A stretch of DNA of 64,000 bases from Selaginella moellendorffii. Its lineage: Eukaryota; Streptophyta; Lycopodiopsida; Selaginellales; Selaginellaceae. Each line of letters opens with the position of its first letter. Within the stretch, counting starts at the first letter, position 1. The stretch covers positions 244,740 through 308,739 of the forward strand of contig NW_003314328.1 of assembly GCF_000143415.4 (NCBI RefSeq), given 5' to 3'. This document shows positions 12,092 to 24,100 of this stretch, one piece after another. The notes beneath the pieces were generated by a model. It made no database searches and had not been told where the DNA came from. It worked only from the letters and a program-made list of their open reading frames with translations. A program made the translations under genes and the position numbers.

Positions 12092-12104
12092 TTGATTCAG
12101 ATTG
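12092..12104 (+). other. putative self-priming primer-binding site
   Basis: TTGATTCAGATTG begins two bases after the 5' LTR. Its reverse complement occurs inside the LTR at the predicted transcript start: 12 of 13 bases in the 5' LTR (11988-11999 exact) and all 13 in the 3' LTR (about 16578-16591). There is no match to a plant tRNA 3' end that I recognise. Confidence 0.6.
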
Positions 12105-12194
12105 TGTTTTTTCGTTTTTTGATTCAGCTCGTTTTGATTGTTTGATTACCTTTGCCTTTTTTTTTCCCCCTGTGTCAAGGATTTGTTGCTCACC

Positions 12195-12510
12195 ATGGAG
12201 GATCCCAAGGACTTGTCGGATGCCATCAACAAAGCTGTTCGATGTGATAATTGCCTCTTTGAACGTCGTCATAAAAGTCGCCGCGCCACTGTTTTTCCGT
12301 CCCAGACTTAGAAATCCTAGCTTGAGTCTTCGGGGCATACTCCTGAACCTACTGCTCCAGTTCCGATGGATATTTCTGGTACTCCCTGACTCATTAGAGG
12401 GAAGTTGAGTCCTACTGAGAAGAAACGTTAAATATCTCATAATCTTTGCCTCTATTGTGCTGATCCTAATCACAAAGCAGCTGTATGTCCCAAGAAGCTT
12501 CCTCGACTGC
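12195..12510 (+). pseudogene. gag remnant without capsid
   Basis: An ATG at 12195 opens MEDPKDLSDAINKAV. After about 80 codons with four stops the frame reaches a CX2CX4HX4C zinc knuckle (CLYCADPNHKAAVC, 12447-12488). A normal gag of this class has a capsid of some 200 residues before the knuckle; that part is absent. The knuckle is in a different frame from pol (pol is one base back), so pol would need frameshifting or the junction is altered. Confidence 0.7.
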
Positions 12511-15500
12511 TCGAGTTCACTTTACCTCAAAGTCCACCTCTATTGCAGTCGGGAAACGACCCTGTCCAAACAGAGTAGGAGCTGTCTGTTTGGACTCCCC
12601 GAATAAAAATCACTTTTCTTCTTTATCAAGCTCCTCACCACCTTTCATCAAAGCCACCACCAATTCCCGCAACTTCCGTGTCCTATGTCTCCTTTCTTTC
12701 ACCGGACAATCAGGACTCAAGGCTCTGGCGTTACTAGACTCGGGTGCAACTTCCTGCTTCATGGACACGGACTTTGCTGCCCGACATCACGTTCCTCTTT
12801 CTCCTACCATATGGGATTTGAGGGTTGAAGGCATCGGCGGGCATTTTGTGTCTCCATCTTCTGGACTTAGGGAAACGTTGCCCGTTCGAGTACACATCGG
12901 GTCCACCGTCACCGATATCGCCTTCAACATCATCAACAGCAAGTCCTCCTCTGTGGTGCTCGGTCTTCCTTGGTTCCAACTACATCAGCCTCAGATCTGT
13001 TGGAAGGAATTACAGCTCATCTCTCCCACGGCTTCCCCTGCTGTTCATCGAGTCCGAATCAGGAAATGTTCCCTAAACTCAAATTGGGGTTCTGTTCCTG
13101 ACTCTATAAAGTTTTCACCCTCTTCTTTTTCCTCTCTTCCATCTTACACTGGACCGTATCCTCATCTCATCATTCCATTTAGTCGTACGCCTCCTCCTAT
13201 CTCCACAATCACTATGAAAAAACTCCTTCATGAAGAACCTCTTTTTCTTTTTGCTTTACATGTTTCTCCTGTCAGTCTTCCTGAGAAGTATCATGATTTT
13301 AGGGATGTGTTTGACAAGAAAAAAGCTAGTGTACTGCCTGTTCATCGGCCTTATGATTGTCCCATTGATTTACAGGAAGGAGCATCACCTCCGTAGGGGC
13401 CTATCTACGGGTTATCCCCATTCGAGCTTAAGGCCCTCAAAGAGTACGTGGATGAGAACCTTGCCTCGGGCTACATTCAGCATTCGCAATCCCCGGCTGG
13501 AGCGCCTGTCTTCTTTGTCAAGAAGAAGGATGGGAGCTTGCAGTTAGTCATTGACTACCGAGGTTTGAACAAGGTGACTGATCGGAACCGTTATCCGCTG
13601 CCCCTGATCTCGGACCTGTTGGAACGCCTCGGTGGTGCCCGCTTCTTCACCAAGATCGACCTCCGTGGAGCATACAACCTGATCCGGATCCGGCCTGGTG
13701 ATGAATGGAAGACTGCGTTCCGAACTCGCTATGGCCATTTCAAGTACACTGTCATGCCATTTGGCTTGACAAATGCTCCAGCAGTTTTCCAACACATGGC
13801 GAACGACGTCTTTCGGGAGTTTCTTGATCAGATGGTGATCGTCTACCTCGATGACATCCTCATCTACTCAAAAACTCAGGAGGAGCATGACGAACATGTA
13901 CGCAAGGTGCTAGCGAAGCTGCGAGAACACGGCCTATACGCAAAGCTTGAGAAACGTTCCTTTGATCAGCAGTCTGTGGAGTTCCTTGGGTACATTGTCA
14001 CTCCTGAGGGTATCACGATGGATCCTGCCAAAGTCAAGACTATTCTCGAATGGGAGCCTCCACAATCAATGTCAGACGTTCAGGTTTTCCTTGGCTTCGC
14101 CAACTTCTACCGCAAATTCATTGATCACTACTCTGACATTGTCCTTCCTCTCACACATCTCACTCGCAAGGATGTTCCCTTCTCTTGGTCTGCTGTTGCC
14201 CAGCAAGCCTTCGACACACTCAAGGCGGCCTTCAGTTCTGCTCCTATCTTGATCCATGCTGATTCCTCACAACCTTTCTTCATCGAGGCTGACGCCTCCG
14301 ACTTTGCCATTGGTGTTGTGCTGTCTCAACTCGGAGCGGATCACAAACTTCATCCGGTCGCTTTCCATTCTCGGAAATTCCAGCCTGTGGAGATCAATTA
14401 CAAAATCCACGACAAGGAGCTCCTTGCCATCGTGGATTCCTTTGGAGAGTGGCACCGTTTCTTGGAGGGGGCGAGCCATCAAACAATAGTCTAGACGGAT
14501 CACAAAAATCTCGAGTACTTTGCCACTTCCCGAGTTTTAAGCCGTCGTCAAGCAAGGTGGGCACAATTCCTGAGTCGGTTTGACTTTGTTATCAAGTACA
14601 GACCTGGAAAGTTTTAAGGCCTTCCTGATGCTCTTTCAAGGCGCTCCTATCTCAGTCTCAGGCCTGGTAATCCTGCCTTCGATCAATAGGATCAAGTTAT
14701 CCTCGGTCCTGATCGGCTTCAAGTTATAGCAATTTCCCTGGCCCCTCAGGACTCCTCCTTGATGGATGCAATCAGAAATGATCTTCAATCCGATGATCTC
14801 GCTAGCGACATCTTCCCCCATCTTCAGGCTGGACACCCAGTGACTCCCGACTGCCGCCGATTTGACGAGTTCGAGTTCTTAGATGGCTTATTGTACCGTG
14901 GGGAGCAGCTTTACGTTCCTGAAGGTGATGCTCGAAGGTTGGTCCTGATGGCGTGCCACGATAGCCCGACTGCTGGTCACTTCGACATTGCGAAAACCTA
15001 TGAGCTAATTGCACGGGACTTTTGGTGGCCTCACATGGACGACTACATCAAAGCTTTTGTTACCTCCTGTGACACTTGTGCCCGGAATAAGGTACCTCGC
15101 CACCTTCCTTCAGGTTTGCTTCGTTCCCTTCCGGTCCCTTTAGGTCCTTGGGAATCCATCTCCATGGATTTCTTGAGTGATCTTTCGAGTTCTGGAGGCT
15201 TCAACAGCATTTTAGTCGTGGTGGATCGCTTCACAAAGATGGCGCACTTCTTGCCATGTACCAAGGAGTTTTCGGGCGAGGACATGGCAAAACTGGTATT
15301 CAGGGAAATTTTCCGACTTCATGGGATTCCTACAGATGTGGTTTCGGATCGGGGGCCTCAGTTCATCTCTCATTTTTGGCAACAGTTTTTGCAGCTGCTT
15401 GGAGTGAAGGCCAACCTCTCTTTGGCATATCATCCTCAAACTGATGGGCAGTCCGAGCGAACGATTCAGATGTTGGAACAATTCTTGAGGTGCTTCATCA

Positions 15501-16309
15501 ACTATCATCAGGATAACTGGTTCGATATCCTTCCCCTTGCTGAGTTCTCCTATAACAACTCTGTTCACTCCTCTCTTTGAGTTTCCCCCTTCTTTGCGAA
15601 CTCTGGCCGAAATCCCCGATTCAATCTCTCACTTCCTTCTCCATCTGAATCCTCTCGTTCAAATCCCCGCTCTGAGGCATTTATCTCCAACCTCCAGGAA
15701 ATCCACAAATCCATCTCCTTCCACCTCCATCGTGCTCAGGAATCTCATAAAACATTTGCCAATGTCCATCGTCAGGATTGTCCCCCTTACAATATCGGGG
15801 ATAAAGTCTGGCTCCTCAGGCGAAATATCTCCACCACCAGGCCCTGTCCAAAACTTGATTTCAAACGCCTTGGTCTTTTCCCTATCACTGCCATCATTAA
15901 TCTTGTGACTTATCACCTTGCACTTCCCTCCTCATGTCAAATTCACCCCGTTTTTCACTCCTCTCTCCTTGAGCCTTATATTCCCAGTCCTATTCCAAAT
16001 CAGGTCATTCCTCCGTCTCCACCAGTGCAGCTCGAGGATGGGTCTGAGTACGAGGTTTAGGACATCCTTGATTCCAAGATTTCACGGTCTAAACTCTACT
16101 ATCTGGTGGAATGGAAGGGTTACGGACCTGAGGACTGCACTTGAGAACCTGCGGACAACCTGATTCATTCTCCTGACCTTGTTCAGGACTTCCACTGCCG
16201 CTATCCTTCTCATCCTAGTCCTCATTCTTTTTCTCCATCTCCCATCCCTCGCCACTCATCTCATCCTCCTCTTCGTTCTCGTTCACATCCTCGTTCCACT
16301 CGTTCTTGA
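12485..16309 (+). pseudogene. pol polyprotein, one frame with seven stop codons
   Basis: A single reading frame runs from 12485 to a natural stop at 16307-16309. Protease: LLDSGATSCFMD near 12735. RT: FFVKKKDGSLQLVIDYRGLN, KIDLRGAYN and MPFGLTNAPAVFQ, with catalytic YLDD at 13844-13855. RNase H: IEADASDFAIGVVLSQ and the TDHKNLEYF region. Integrase: H2C2 finger (HDSPTAGHFD to CDTCARNK), core with MDFLSDL, SDRGPQF and HPQTDGQSERT. GPY/F tail: GDKVWLLRRN to VFHSSLLEPY. Chromodomain: YYLVEWKGYGPED. Internal stops: 13394 TAG, 14492 TAG, 14615 TAA, 14687 TAG, 15578 TGA, 16058 TAG, 16142 TGA. No frameshift was found over 3.8 kb. Confidence 0.9.
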
Positions 16310-16317
16310 GGAGGGGG

Positions 16318-16681
16318 TGCTATCAGGAATCCCCTAATTCTTGCCACATTCCTAACTCTCGCCGGATTCCTGACCTGCAGACCACATTCCTGACTCTTGA
16401 GACACTTCCCTATTCCTGACTCTCGAGACACTTCTCGATTCCTGAGTCACGAGCCACATTCCTGATGATGATGTGGCGCCTCCTCGACCTCAGCTATATT
16501 TAGGCCGTCCTCGATCCAAGAGTGGTGGAGCTTCATTAACCTATAGTATATATAGGTTAGCCTTGTTTCATTTCTCCACAATCTGAATCAACGCCAGTCT
16601 AAGGCCTTTTCTTTGTTTCCACTAGCTTTTCTCTTTGTCTTTTTGCATTTTCCAGTCTTGATCTTGTCAAGGGTCTTGACA
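16318..16681 (+). repeat. 3' LTR of the chromodomain element
   Basis: Preceded by the purine-rich tract GAGGAGGGGG, starts TG and ends CA, followed by the target duplication GCAAT. Near-identical to the 5' LTR apart from scattered substitutions and a short internal duplication. Confidence 0.93.
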
Positions 16682-16686
16682 GCAAT

Positions 16687-19600
16687 CACTAAAGATATTT
16701 ATTTGTGATTCCTAGTATTGGGCATGTTTGGAATTTATAAACAATTTTCTCTCAATTGTTTTTCAAGCTAAAGAGTGACAGTATATCCCATTGTGATTGC
16801 CAAAAGTGAGTAATGTTTTTTTTGCCTATACTCGTGTTCTCACCCTTATCTGCAAAATAGTGACAAATAAACAAAGACAAAAACATACAAGGAGAGAAAA
16901 AGAAGAGAAATAAAAAGATTGAGAATAGAATAGAATTCAACCTCAAACCCCAAATGTGTAAGCAAAGATAAACATATATCACTCTTTCAATTCTACTTTG
17001 CACAAACAATTATACGCGGGAGAAAAGATGATTAATTCAATACAAATTCATATAATAGTGTGTTGGGGGTTGTTTTTCAACACGTCTAAGTTTTATTTAT
17101 ATACTACATGATTTTATAACTGTTTCTAACTACTTTTCACCTAGGTTGAGTTTTTCTTTTTTGGATGCTTAACCTTAGGTATAACTCTATTTAGCCTAAG
17201 GTTTTTTCTTTTTCTTTGTCTGGGAAAATATACAACATAAGAAATTTATCTCTTCATATTTTATAAATAAACATAAAAATGTTAGTAAATAGTAAATTCA
17301 AACAATAAAGTTAATTCTAGTCTAAAATGAGATTATTATAAATTACCTTTATAATATGGAATCTAAATATCTAGTTCCTCAATACAAGAACTCTTAGGAA
17401 AATTATGTATTTATATCATTGTAGTTTATAATTTCAATAATTTTGAATATCATTAAATTTAATTTAAATTTAGATATATAAATTTAAATAAATCAAAGTT
17501 ATTTATATTTTATTTTGTTGGTATTTATTTTTCAGGCTTTAACACTAATATATATCTAGTCTACTCCATCAAGTTAGAATGAATGAGTTTTATTGTTATA
17601 ATGTACCAATGAACATTAAACTGACACAACTATATTAATTAGAAACTTTTATTGAACTAACAAAATGAGGTTTTAATATTAATTTGAAAAAATACCTTTC
17701 ATATATGAATCATCTATTATTATGCATAATTCTTTATTCACAGGTTAAATAATATTATACTAAATTTTTAAATTGATATTTGAGTGATTCTCCTATTATG
17801 AACACTACTAAAACTCACTTTTCCAATTAGTTATTTTCAGTAGAAACCTTATTCTTAAAAAAGAGAAATTTTAAAGATTTTTTTCATATCTCAAATGTTA
17901 TTGTTTATGAAAATATTTTTATGAAAATATCTAAACTTAAATTTTTTATAGTTTTTCTTATTTTTAATCAAGCTCTCTTGCAGTCCTTATCTATAGTTAA
18001 GTGTGTTAGAAAATATACTAAACCTTTTTATAATATGCTACAATGTTTTTGGAAAAATGCCTAATGTAGTGATATTAAAAAGGGCTAAAATGATTAAATT
18101 TTACTAATTTTATTATGATAAAAATTTATTATTATTATATTTATATTATGATAGTATTTGTGATTATCATTAAAATACTTCCAATGTTTTAAATTTTGCT
18201 TTTTGAATATTTTTCCTGATTAAATTGCTTTAGATAGGATTTTTGTGGATTAGCCAGTAGAGGTAGTTATTCACTTAACTATATGAATTTTTCTTATTTT
18301 CATGAACTGTCTTTAATTTCAATTTTAAGTTGCAGAATATATGATATTATAAACTTGCATAGAACCATTGATTGAGGGGTAAAGTGTTAAGAGAATGGCA
18401 CTCTCGGGAGAGTTGTAGCTCTTAACTTTCGTTCATGAGGGCATGAACTTGTAGTGAAGTATGGTGGATTGTAAACAATCAAAAAGAATAACTTGAAATA
18501 TGATCCATGAAATTTAAATATAAAAAAAAATATAACTTATGAACAAGAGTGCACTTTTTTTTCCAATTAGTTAAAAGTTTTATGATAATTGAGGTTAAAC
18601 GTCCTTGGATTTGAGTAATACTTAGATTTAAGTAGTACCATCTTGAGAAGTTTAAATTCAAGAGCTTATAAAGTGATGTTTATCATTCTTAATCAATGGA
18701 AATTAGCTGATAAAACAATTTAAATATTTTGATTTGTTTGATTCATTTAATCATTTTTATTCCAAATTCATTTTTTCTTGGACTTGCTAGTAGATGTTGT
18801 GACTGAGCTGAACAATCTCAATAAGGTATTTCAATATAACTTCAAAAAGTGCATTGAGGTAATAGCTCATCTTAATACTACCATAGAGAAAGTAAAGTGA
18901 AAGTACCTTAATTTACAATTTGATGTTCATTCTCTAGTATTAGCTATTTCTCTTTAAAGGTCTTGGTGTGGAAAATTAACATATAAAGATAAAGTTAGCC
19001 AAAAGATAGTCCAAAAGCTCTACTATGATTTTGTTGTGAATGTGACTAAGAAGAAGAATACAAGTAGCATTGACTTGAATGAAGAACCACCACAACAAAC
19101 ATAATTGTTACATTTAAAAGACTATTAATGCACTCTAAAGATAGGTTTCCTTAAGAACATGAAACTCTTTAATGCTTGACTTTATCCTACTAAGAACCTT
19201 GCTAATAGAAAGAATTGGTTGGAGAAATTATTGGAACATTCAAAACAAACAAATTAACTTGGGCATAATGAGTTTGAGGAATTTATTTAGATCTTTCTAT
19301 GCATTTTGATCAAGAATGGGATGAGTGAAGGTTGGATAATTTGCTCAAGACTAAAATTCATTAAAGTTCACATCTAGAGACCATAGATGTTATTATGTTC
19401 CTAAATGCAGAGGAGTGAGACTTGGTCAACTAAGACTTAGCATTAAACTTATAGATGATAATAAAAGATAGACAAGAGTTAAATGTAAATAAGTTTTTCT
19501 TTTACATGAATATTATATCATATGAAACAATTTTTTAATACCTGCTTTTTCTATAAAAAGAAAATTAAAGAAAAGGTTTTAAGAAAGACCATGAAAATTT

Positions 19601-19800
19601 ATGCCTGACTACACCAATTATTCATGTCCCATACGTAGTGATTAATATTAAATTAACAAATAGTGAGAGCTCAAACTTTCATTTAGTATACAATTTTAAT
19701 TAGCTAAGTTGGACAAAAAACAATCTTTTGCCCTTAATAAACAAGATCATATAGTTTATAGTAAGCTGAAAAGCGTGTTTTCCATAATCGCTCTTTTCTG
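16687..19800. other. AT-rich intergenic DNA, no supported gene
   Basis: Very AT-rich up to about 18780. A weak, stop-ridden coding texture appears at about 18785-19300 on the + strand (for instance YLNLQFDVHSLVLA, RKNWLEKLLEHSKQTN) and could be an old transposase or domesticated element. I cannot assign it. Confidence 0.5.
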
Positions 19801-19814
19801 GTGAAAGCTCCCTT

Positions 19815-20815
19815 TCAGCTTCTCATACTCCAGCGATGTGACGATGGTGGTGTTGTGAATCGGGTTGATGTTGGCGGTGAGCTCCAGCGGCTCGACGATG
19901 GCGGCGTCTGGTCGGTGACATCCCACTGCCACAGTGGCGTTCTTGGAGACGTCGCGGTTTGCTGATCCTTGAGCGAGAGCTTGGCCGCCCGTGGCGCTAG
20001 ATCCTCCGCCTCCGGCTCAATGAATGGCTCGGGTTTCTTCTTTCCCCTGGGCGGTGGCGTCACGGCCTTGGATCTGGGAGTCGTTCTCACGCTCGGCAGT
20101 GGGCTGGATTTGGCGTAGTCGAGGATGTCGATCGGGACGTCTTTGTCCTTGGACATCCATCGCCTCAGCCATCGCTCGCCTTCTTCATCCATTCCCTGAA
20201 ATTCCACCGCGTTGCGAACTACTCGATCCTGAACTTTCTTCGTGCTCTGGAATGGCGGGTCTAGCTTTCCCTGGATCTTGTGACGCTTCACGCTCGGCTC
20301 TTTCAATCTGTGAATGGAACGCGTGGATGAGGAACCCAGGGAGAGGAAGAAACCACCATAGAACTGGAAAGATCAGTCGAGTTTTACTTGAATGCCTCCC
20401 CTCTCATGAGACCTGTGGACTTGCGTCGCCACATTGATCCTGGCTTTCTGTTCTTGATGTCGCGCAATCGCGTCAAAAACCAGAGATTGTCCATGTCAAT
20501 CTGGTGGAATCGATCTGGGATGAAAAATGTTTTGGAATCGATTCCAAGAAATGTTGTTAAGATCGAAAGATGGAGAGGAGAATCCGAGAGCTAGCCAGGA
20601 AGTAGACACTCACTCTGCCAGAGTCGCTCCTTCTTCTGCTCGAGCGCCTTTCTGGGGCCTTGATCAGGGAGTTGATTGTCCACCGCCGGCTTCATGGAGC
20701 GAATCCGGTGGCGATGCCCTTCCATTTGCTTGTCCTCCTCCCACTGCAAGTACTTCGTCTTCTTCATGAATTTCTTCATGCTAAGCTCCCGGAGGAGCGC
20801 CGGGGTCAGCCCCAT
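19815..20815 (-). CDS. CFAP97/hemingway-like protein (tentative)
   Basis: Three exons on the - strand: 20815-20614, 20514-20388, 20307-19815. The splice phases agree and give 273 residues. The N-terminal half is basic and helical. Residues about 45-95 (KPAVDNQLP, then ERLWQNRFHQIDMDN and LWFLTRLRDI) resemble the CFAP97 (KIAA1430/hemingway) pattern of a P-x-V-D-N box followed by ER...I..EN..LL.RL..I. Proteins of that family are linked to motile cilia in animals. The C-terminal half is Pro/Ser/Thr-rich and looks disordered. Start: the first ATG after the upstream stop, at 20815. It is divergent from the helicase gene, with about 340 bp between start codons. The gene itself is well supported; the family is tentative. 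Confidence 0.6.
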
Positions 20816-21156
20816 CGCTCGCAACAGCCCTAAATTTTCATTTGAAAACTCTCTTTTAGCGGGCTCTCTCGCCCCTCAATCGGTTTGAATGCCCCTCCTC
20901 ACATCCGCCACAGACGCGCGATGGATATTTCTCCGGGATGGACGGCTGGGATGGCGCAGGGCTTTCTTCGATAATTTGCTAGGGTTTAAGCAATTCTTAG
21001 GGTTCTTGGCGAAGCGTTCGTCTCGCAGCTCGACGCATTGTGGAAAATGCTGCTCAGGGCTGGAGCGCGCTGGTCGCGATAGTGGATTCTAGGTGGCAGT
21101 CATCCACGGCCTGGCCGGCATGCGGGGGATTTCGCAGCAATCGCGTTGCCTGTGAG
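20816..21156. promoter_or_regulatory. shared divergent promoter region (CFAP97-like / DExH helicase)
   Basis: Start codons of two diverging genes lie about 340 bp apart. If the helicase start is 21040 the gap shrinks to 224 bp. No TATA box is evident. Confidence 0.5.
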
Positions 21157-24100
21157 ATGTTGCGGGTTTTGAGATTCCATCCGCCGCTGAGGAGCGGGCG
21201 GAGGCTAGATGTTGCCGCGAGGAGTAGTAGTAGAGGACAGGAGCAAATTCCCAACTGGGAGAGGCTACGGAGGCTTATGCAAGAGAATGACGGTCAGGCG
21301 GGGAGTAGTTTTGGCAGCAGCAGCAGCAGCAGCTACTTCCAGAACGATGTGGAGACTTTCTCCAATCCACAAAGCTTGCCAAGTCCGAATTTTCCCTCCG
21401 GGCAGCAACGCCGGGCATTGCATTCTATGGCATTCAACCGAGCTCAACCTCGCGGCTACTACGAGTATTCCGAGGATGACGATTTGGACGATAGAAATGG
21501 AGGGCCTCCAGCAGAGGTAAGTTTGTGTATGATTTCTCTTTTGCCAAAAGCGTCTCTCTTTTAGAATCTCCACTATGTCAACTTGGACGAGTGGCGTTTG
21601 CGGCTAACAAAATTTTTGAGAAACAAAGAACAAACCGAGATCATATCGAGGGAAGCTCGGGATCGAAGATATATCGAGCCTTTGACACTTCTCGCCAAAG
21701 AAATGGGACTTCATTGGTAATGTATAGCGGTTTCTCCTATTGACTTGAGACGCTTAGCTTCTTTGTTTGCGCAGCCAAATGTTTGGCAAAGCTGTTGCGA
21801 TAAGCAAGAAGCCTTTGCCGCATTACAGGCCCGACCTTGACGATAAGCGTCCTCAAAGAGAGGTGATTTGTAGTTTCCTTTTATTTTGTTCTTGTGATTT
21901 AATCTGGCACGATACAGGTCTCGTTCTCCATACTGACGCACAGACGAACGAATGCATTGCTTGAGCAACATTTGCGTCTCAAGAGAATGTCAGCTGACAC
22001 GTCTAGAAGAGCTCTTAGGGGGCCTGAAAGGTCGGCCAGCAGTTATGAAGAAAGCCCCACAACTACGATGCAGAGGAGCCGCCGGCTTGAAGCAAAAATG
22101 AAAGAATGGGAGGTTTGTGCTATGTGATGGTGTTAAACATCTTTTATTGACATTGATCTTGTGTAGGAATCCGAAGAGGGTCAAAAAATGATGACTATAC
22201 GGAGAAACTTGCCTTCTTTCAAAGAGAAAGCCGGGCTACTAGAAGTGATTGCGAAAAATCAGGTTGGAAGTTCTTTTTGTTGTTAAAGTTTCAAGAAATT
22301 CTTCTACAGGTTGTGGTGATTTCAGGAGAAACAGGATGTGGTAAAACAACTCAGCTTCCACAATATATTCTGGAGGCAGAGATTGAGGCAGGCAGAGGCG
22401 GTAGCTGTAACATTATTTGCACGCAACCTCGACGTATTTCAGCTGTTTCAGTGGCTGAAAGAGTTGCTTCTGAGAGGGGCGAGGTTATAGGCGAAACGGT
22501 AATCGAAGTCTGTCTTTTACTGTGTTTCTTGACGCTTTTGAGTTCAGATTGGATATCAAGTGCGTTTAGAAGGTATAAGAAGTCGAAATACCCGACTGCT
22601 TTTTTGTACAACGGGAATTCTGTTGAGACGCTTGTTGACTGACCCAAGTCTCAAGGGTGTGACGCATGTGATTGTTGATGAGATACATGAACGGGGCATG
22701 AATGAAGGTAAGGTTCTTTATTTCTCAAAACCGTGCTGAGCGTGGTCTTTTTTCTTTCTCAGATTTTCTTCTTGTTATTCTGAAGGAGCTTCTTCCTCAA
22801 CGTCCTGACCTGAGGCTGGTGCTCATGAGCGCAACCTTGAACGCGGAGTTGTTTTCTAAGTACTTTTCTAAAGCACCAACTGCGCACATTCCGGTATTGA
22901 ACAAAATTCCCGTTAATACTGTTAAATTCTACTAACGTAATTTTCATGCAGGGGTTCACGTACCCTGTTAAGAGCCACTTTCTGGAAGACGTACTCGATT
23001 TGACGGGCTATAGATTAAATCAATTTAATCAAGTTGACGATTATGGCCAAGACAAGCTGTGGAAAATGCAAAAGCAACTAGCTGCACGCAAAAGAAAGTC
23101 GCCTGTGGCCGCACTTGCCGAGGTTATCTGCGTGTGTTTGTATCGTATTTTTTCTCTAACATTTCGGAAGTTCAGGAGGCGATGGCTAGTCAGGCTTATA
23201 ACGACAGGAGCGCCGGCACAAGGGAGTCTTTATCTTGCTGGAACTCGGACATTCTGAACTTCAATTTGATCCAGGCAACATTATTGCACATTTGCAAACA
23301 GGCGAGGGAAGGGGCAGTCCTGGTTTTCATGACTGGGTGGGAGGATATTAGTGCTTTACTGGACAAGCTCAAGCAGGACCCTGTGCTTGGTGACTCGAGA
23401 AAAGTTCTCCTTCTGGGATGCCACGGTTCAATGGCCACAGCAGAACAGGCTGGTCTTGCTTAATTTCTTGGTGGTATTTCGATGTTCGTGTCTAAATGTT
23501 TCTTTTTCTTTTTCTGCAGAAACTTATTTTCGAACATCCTCCTCCTGGTGTACGAAAGATTGTGCTGGCAACTAATATGGCTGAAACGAGTATCACTATC
23601 AATGACGTAGTGTTTGTGGTGGACGTGGGGAAAGCCAAGGAGACGTCTTACGACGCTTTGAATAACACGCCATGTCTTCTTCCTACGTGGATATCAAAAG
23701 CGTCTTCGCGGCAGGTATACTCTTGCTTCTCTATGGAAATGCGTTATTCTAACTTCTGTCTTGCAGCGTCGAGGAAGAGCAGGACGTGTAAAGCCAGGGG
23801 AATGTTATCATCTCTATCCCAAGGCCGTTCACGAAGCATTTGCGGAATATCAGCTGCCGGAGCTTCTTCGAACACCTTTGCATTCTTTATGCTTACAAAT
23901 CAAGAGTTTGCAGCTTGGAGATGTTGCAATGTTCCTATCAAAGGCTATGCAACCACCTGAAAATCTGGCGGTAAATATATAGTGTGTCTCTTGTCGTTTT
24001 TGACAAACATTTTTGGCGATGTATTTCAGGTAAAAAATGCGCTTGAATATTTGACTACTATTGGAGCTTTGGATGAACAGCAGGAATTGACAGACTTAGG

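Larger units (their letters stand above)
11755..16681 (+). mobile_element. complete-structure Ty3/gypsy chromodomain LTR retrotransposon
   Basis: 4.9-kb element bounded by LTRs of 335 and 364 bp and by a perfect 5-bp target duplication GCAAT (11750-11754 and 16682-16686). Domain order on the + strand is zinc knuckle, protease, reverse transcriptase, RNase H, H2C2 zinc finger, integrase core, GPY/F tail, chromodomain, polypurine tract (about 16309-16317). This is the Ty3/gypsy chromovirus order. Capsid is missing and pol carries seven stops, so this copy cannot act on its own. A short palindromic match between the LTR interior and the base just after the LTR suggests self-priming (see findings). 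Confidence 0.93.

Noticed and set aside
12075-12473. 132-codon frame on the - strand of the retrotransposon
   Set aside because: It overlaps the LTR end and gag remnant in antisense and encodes nothing recognisable.
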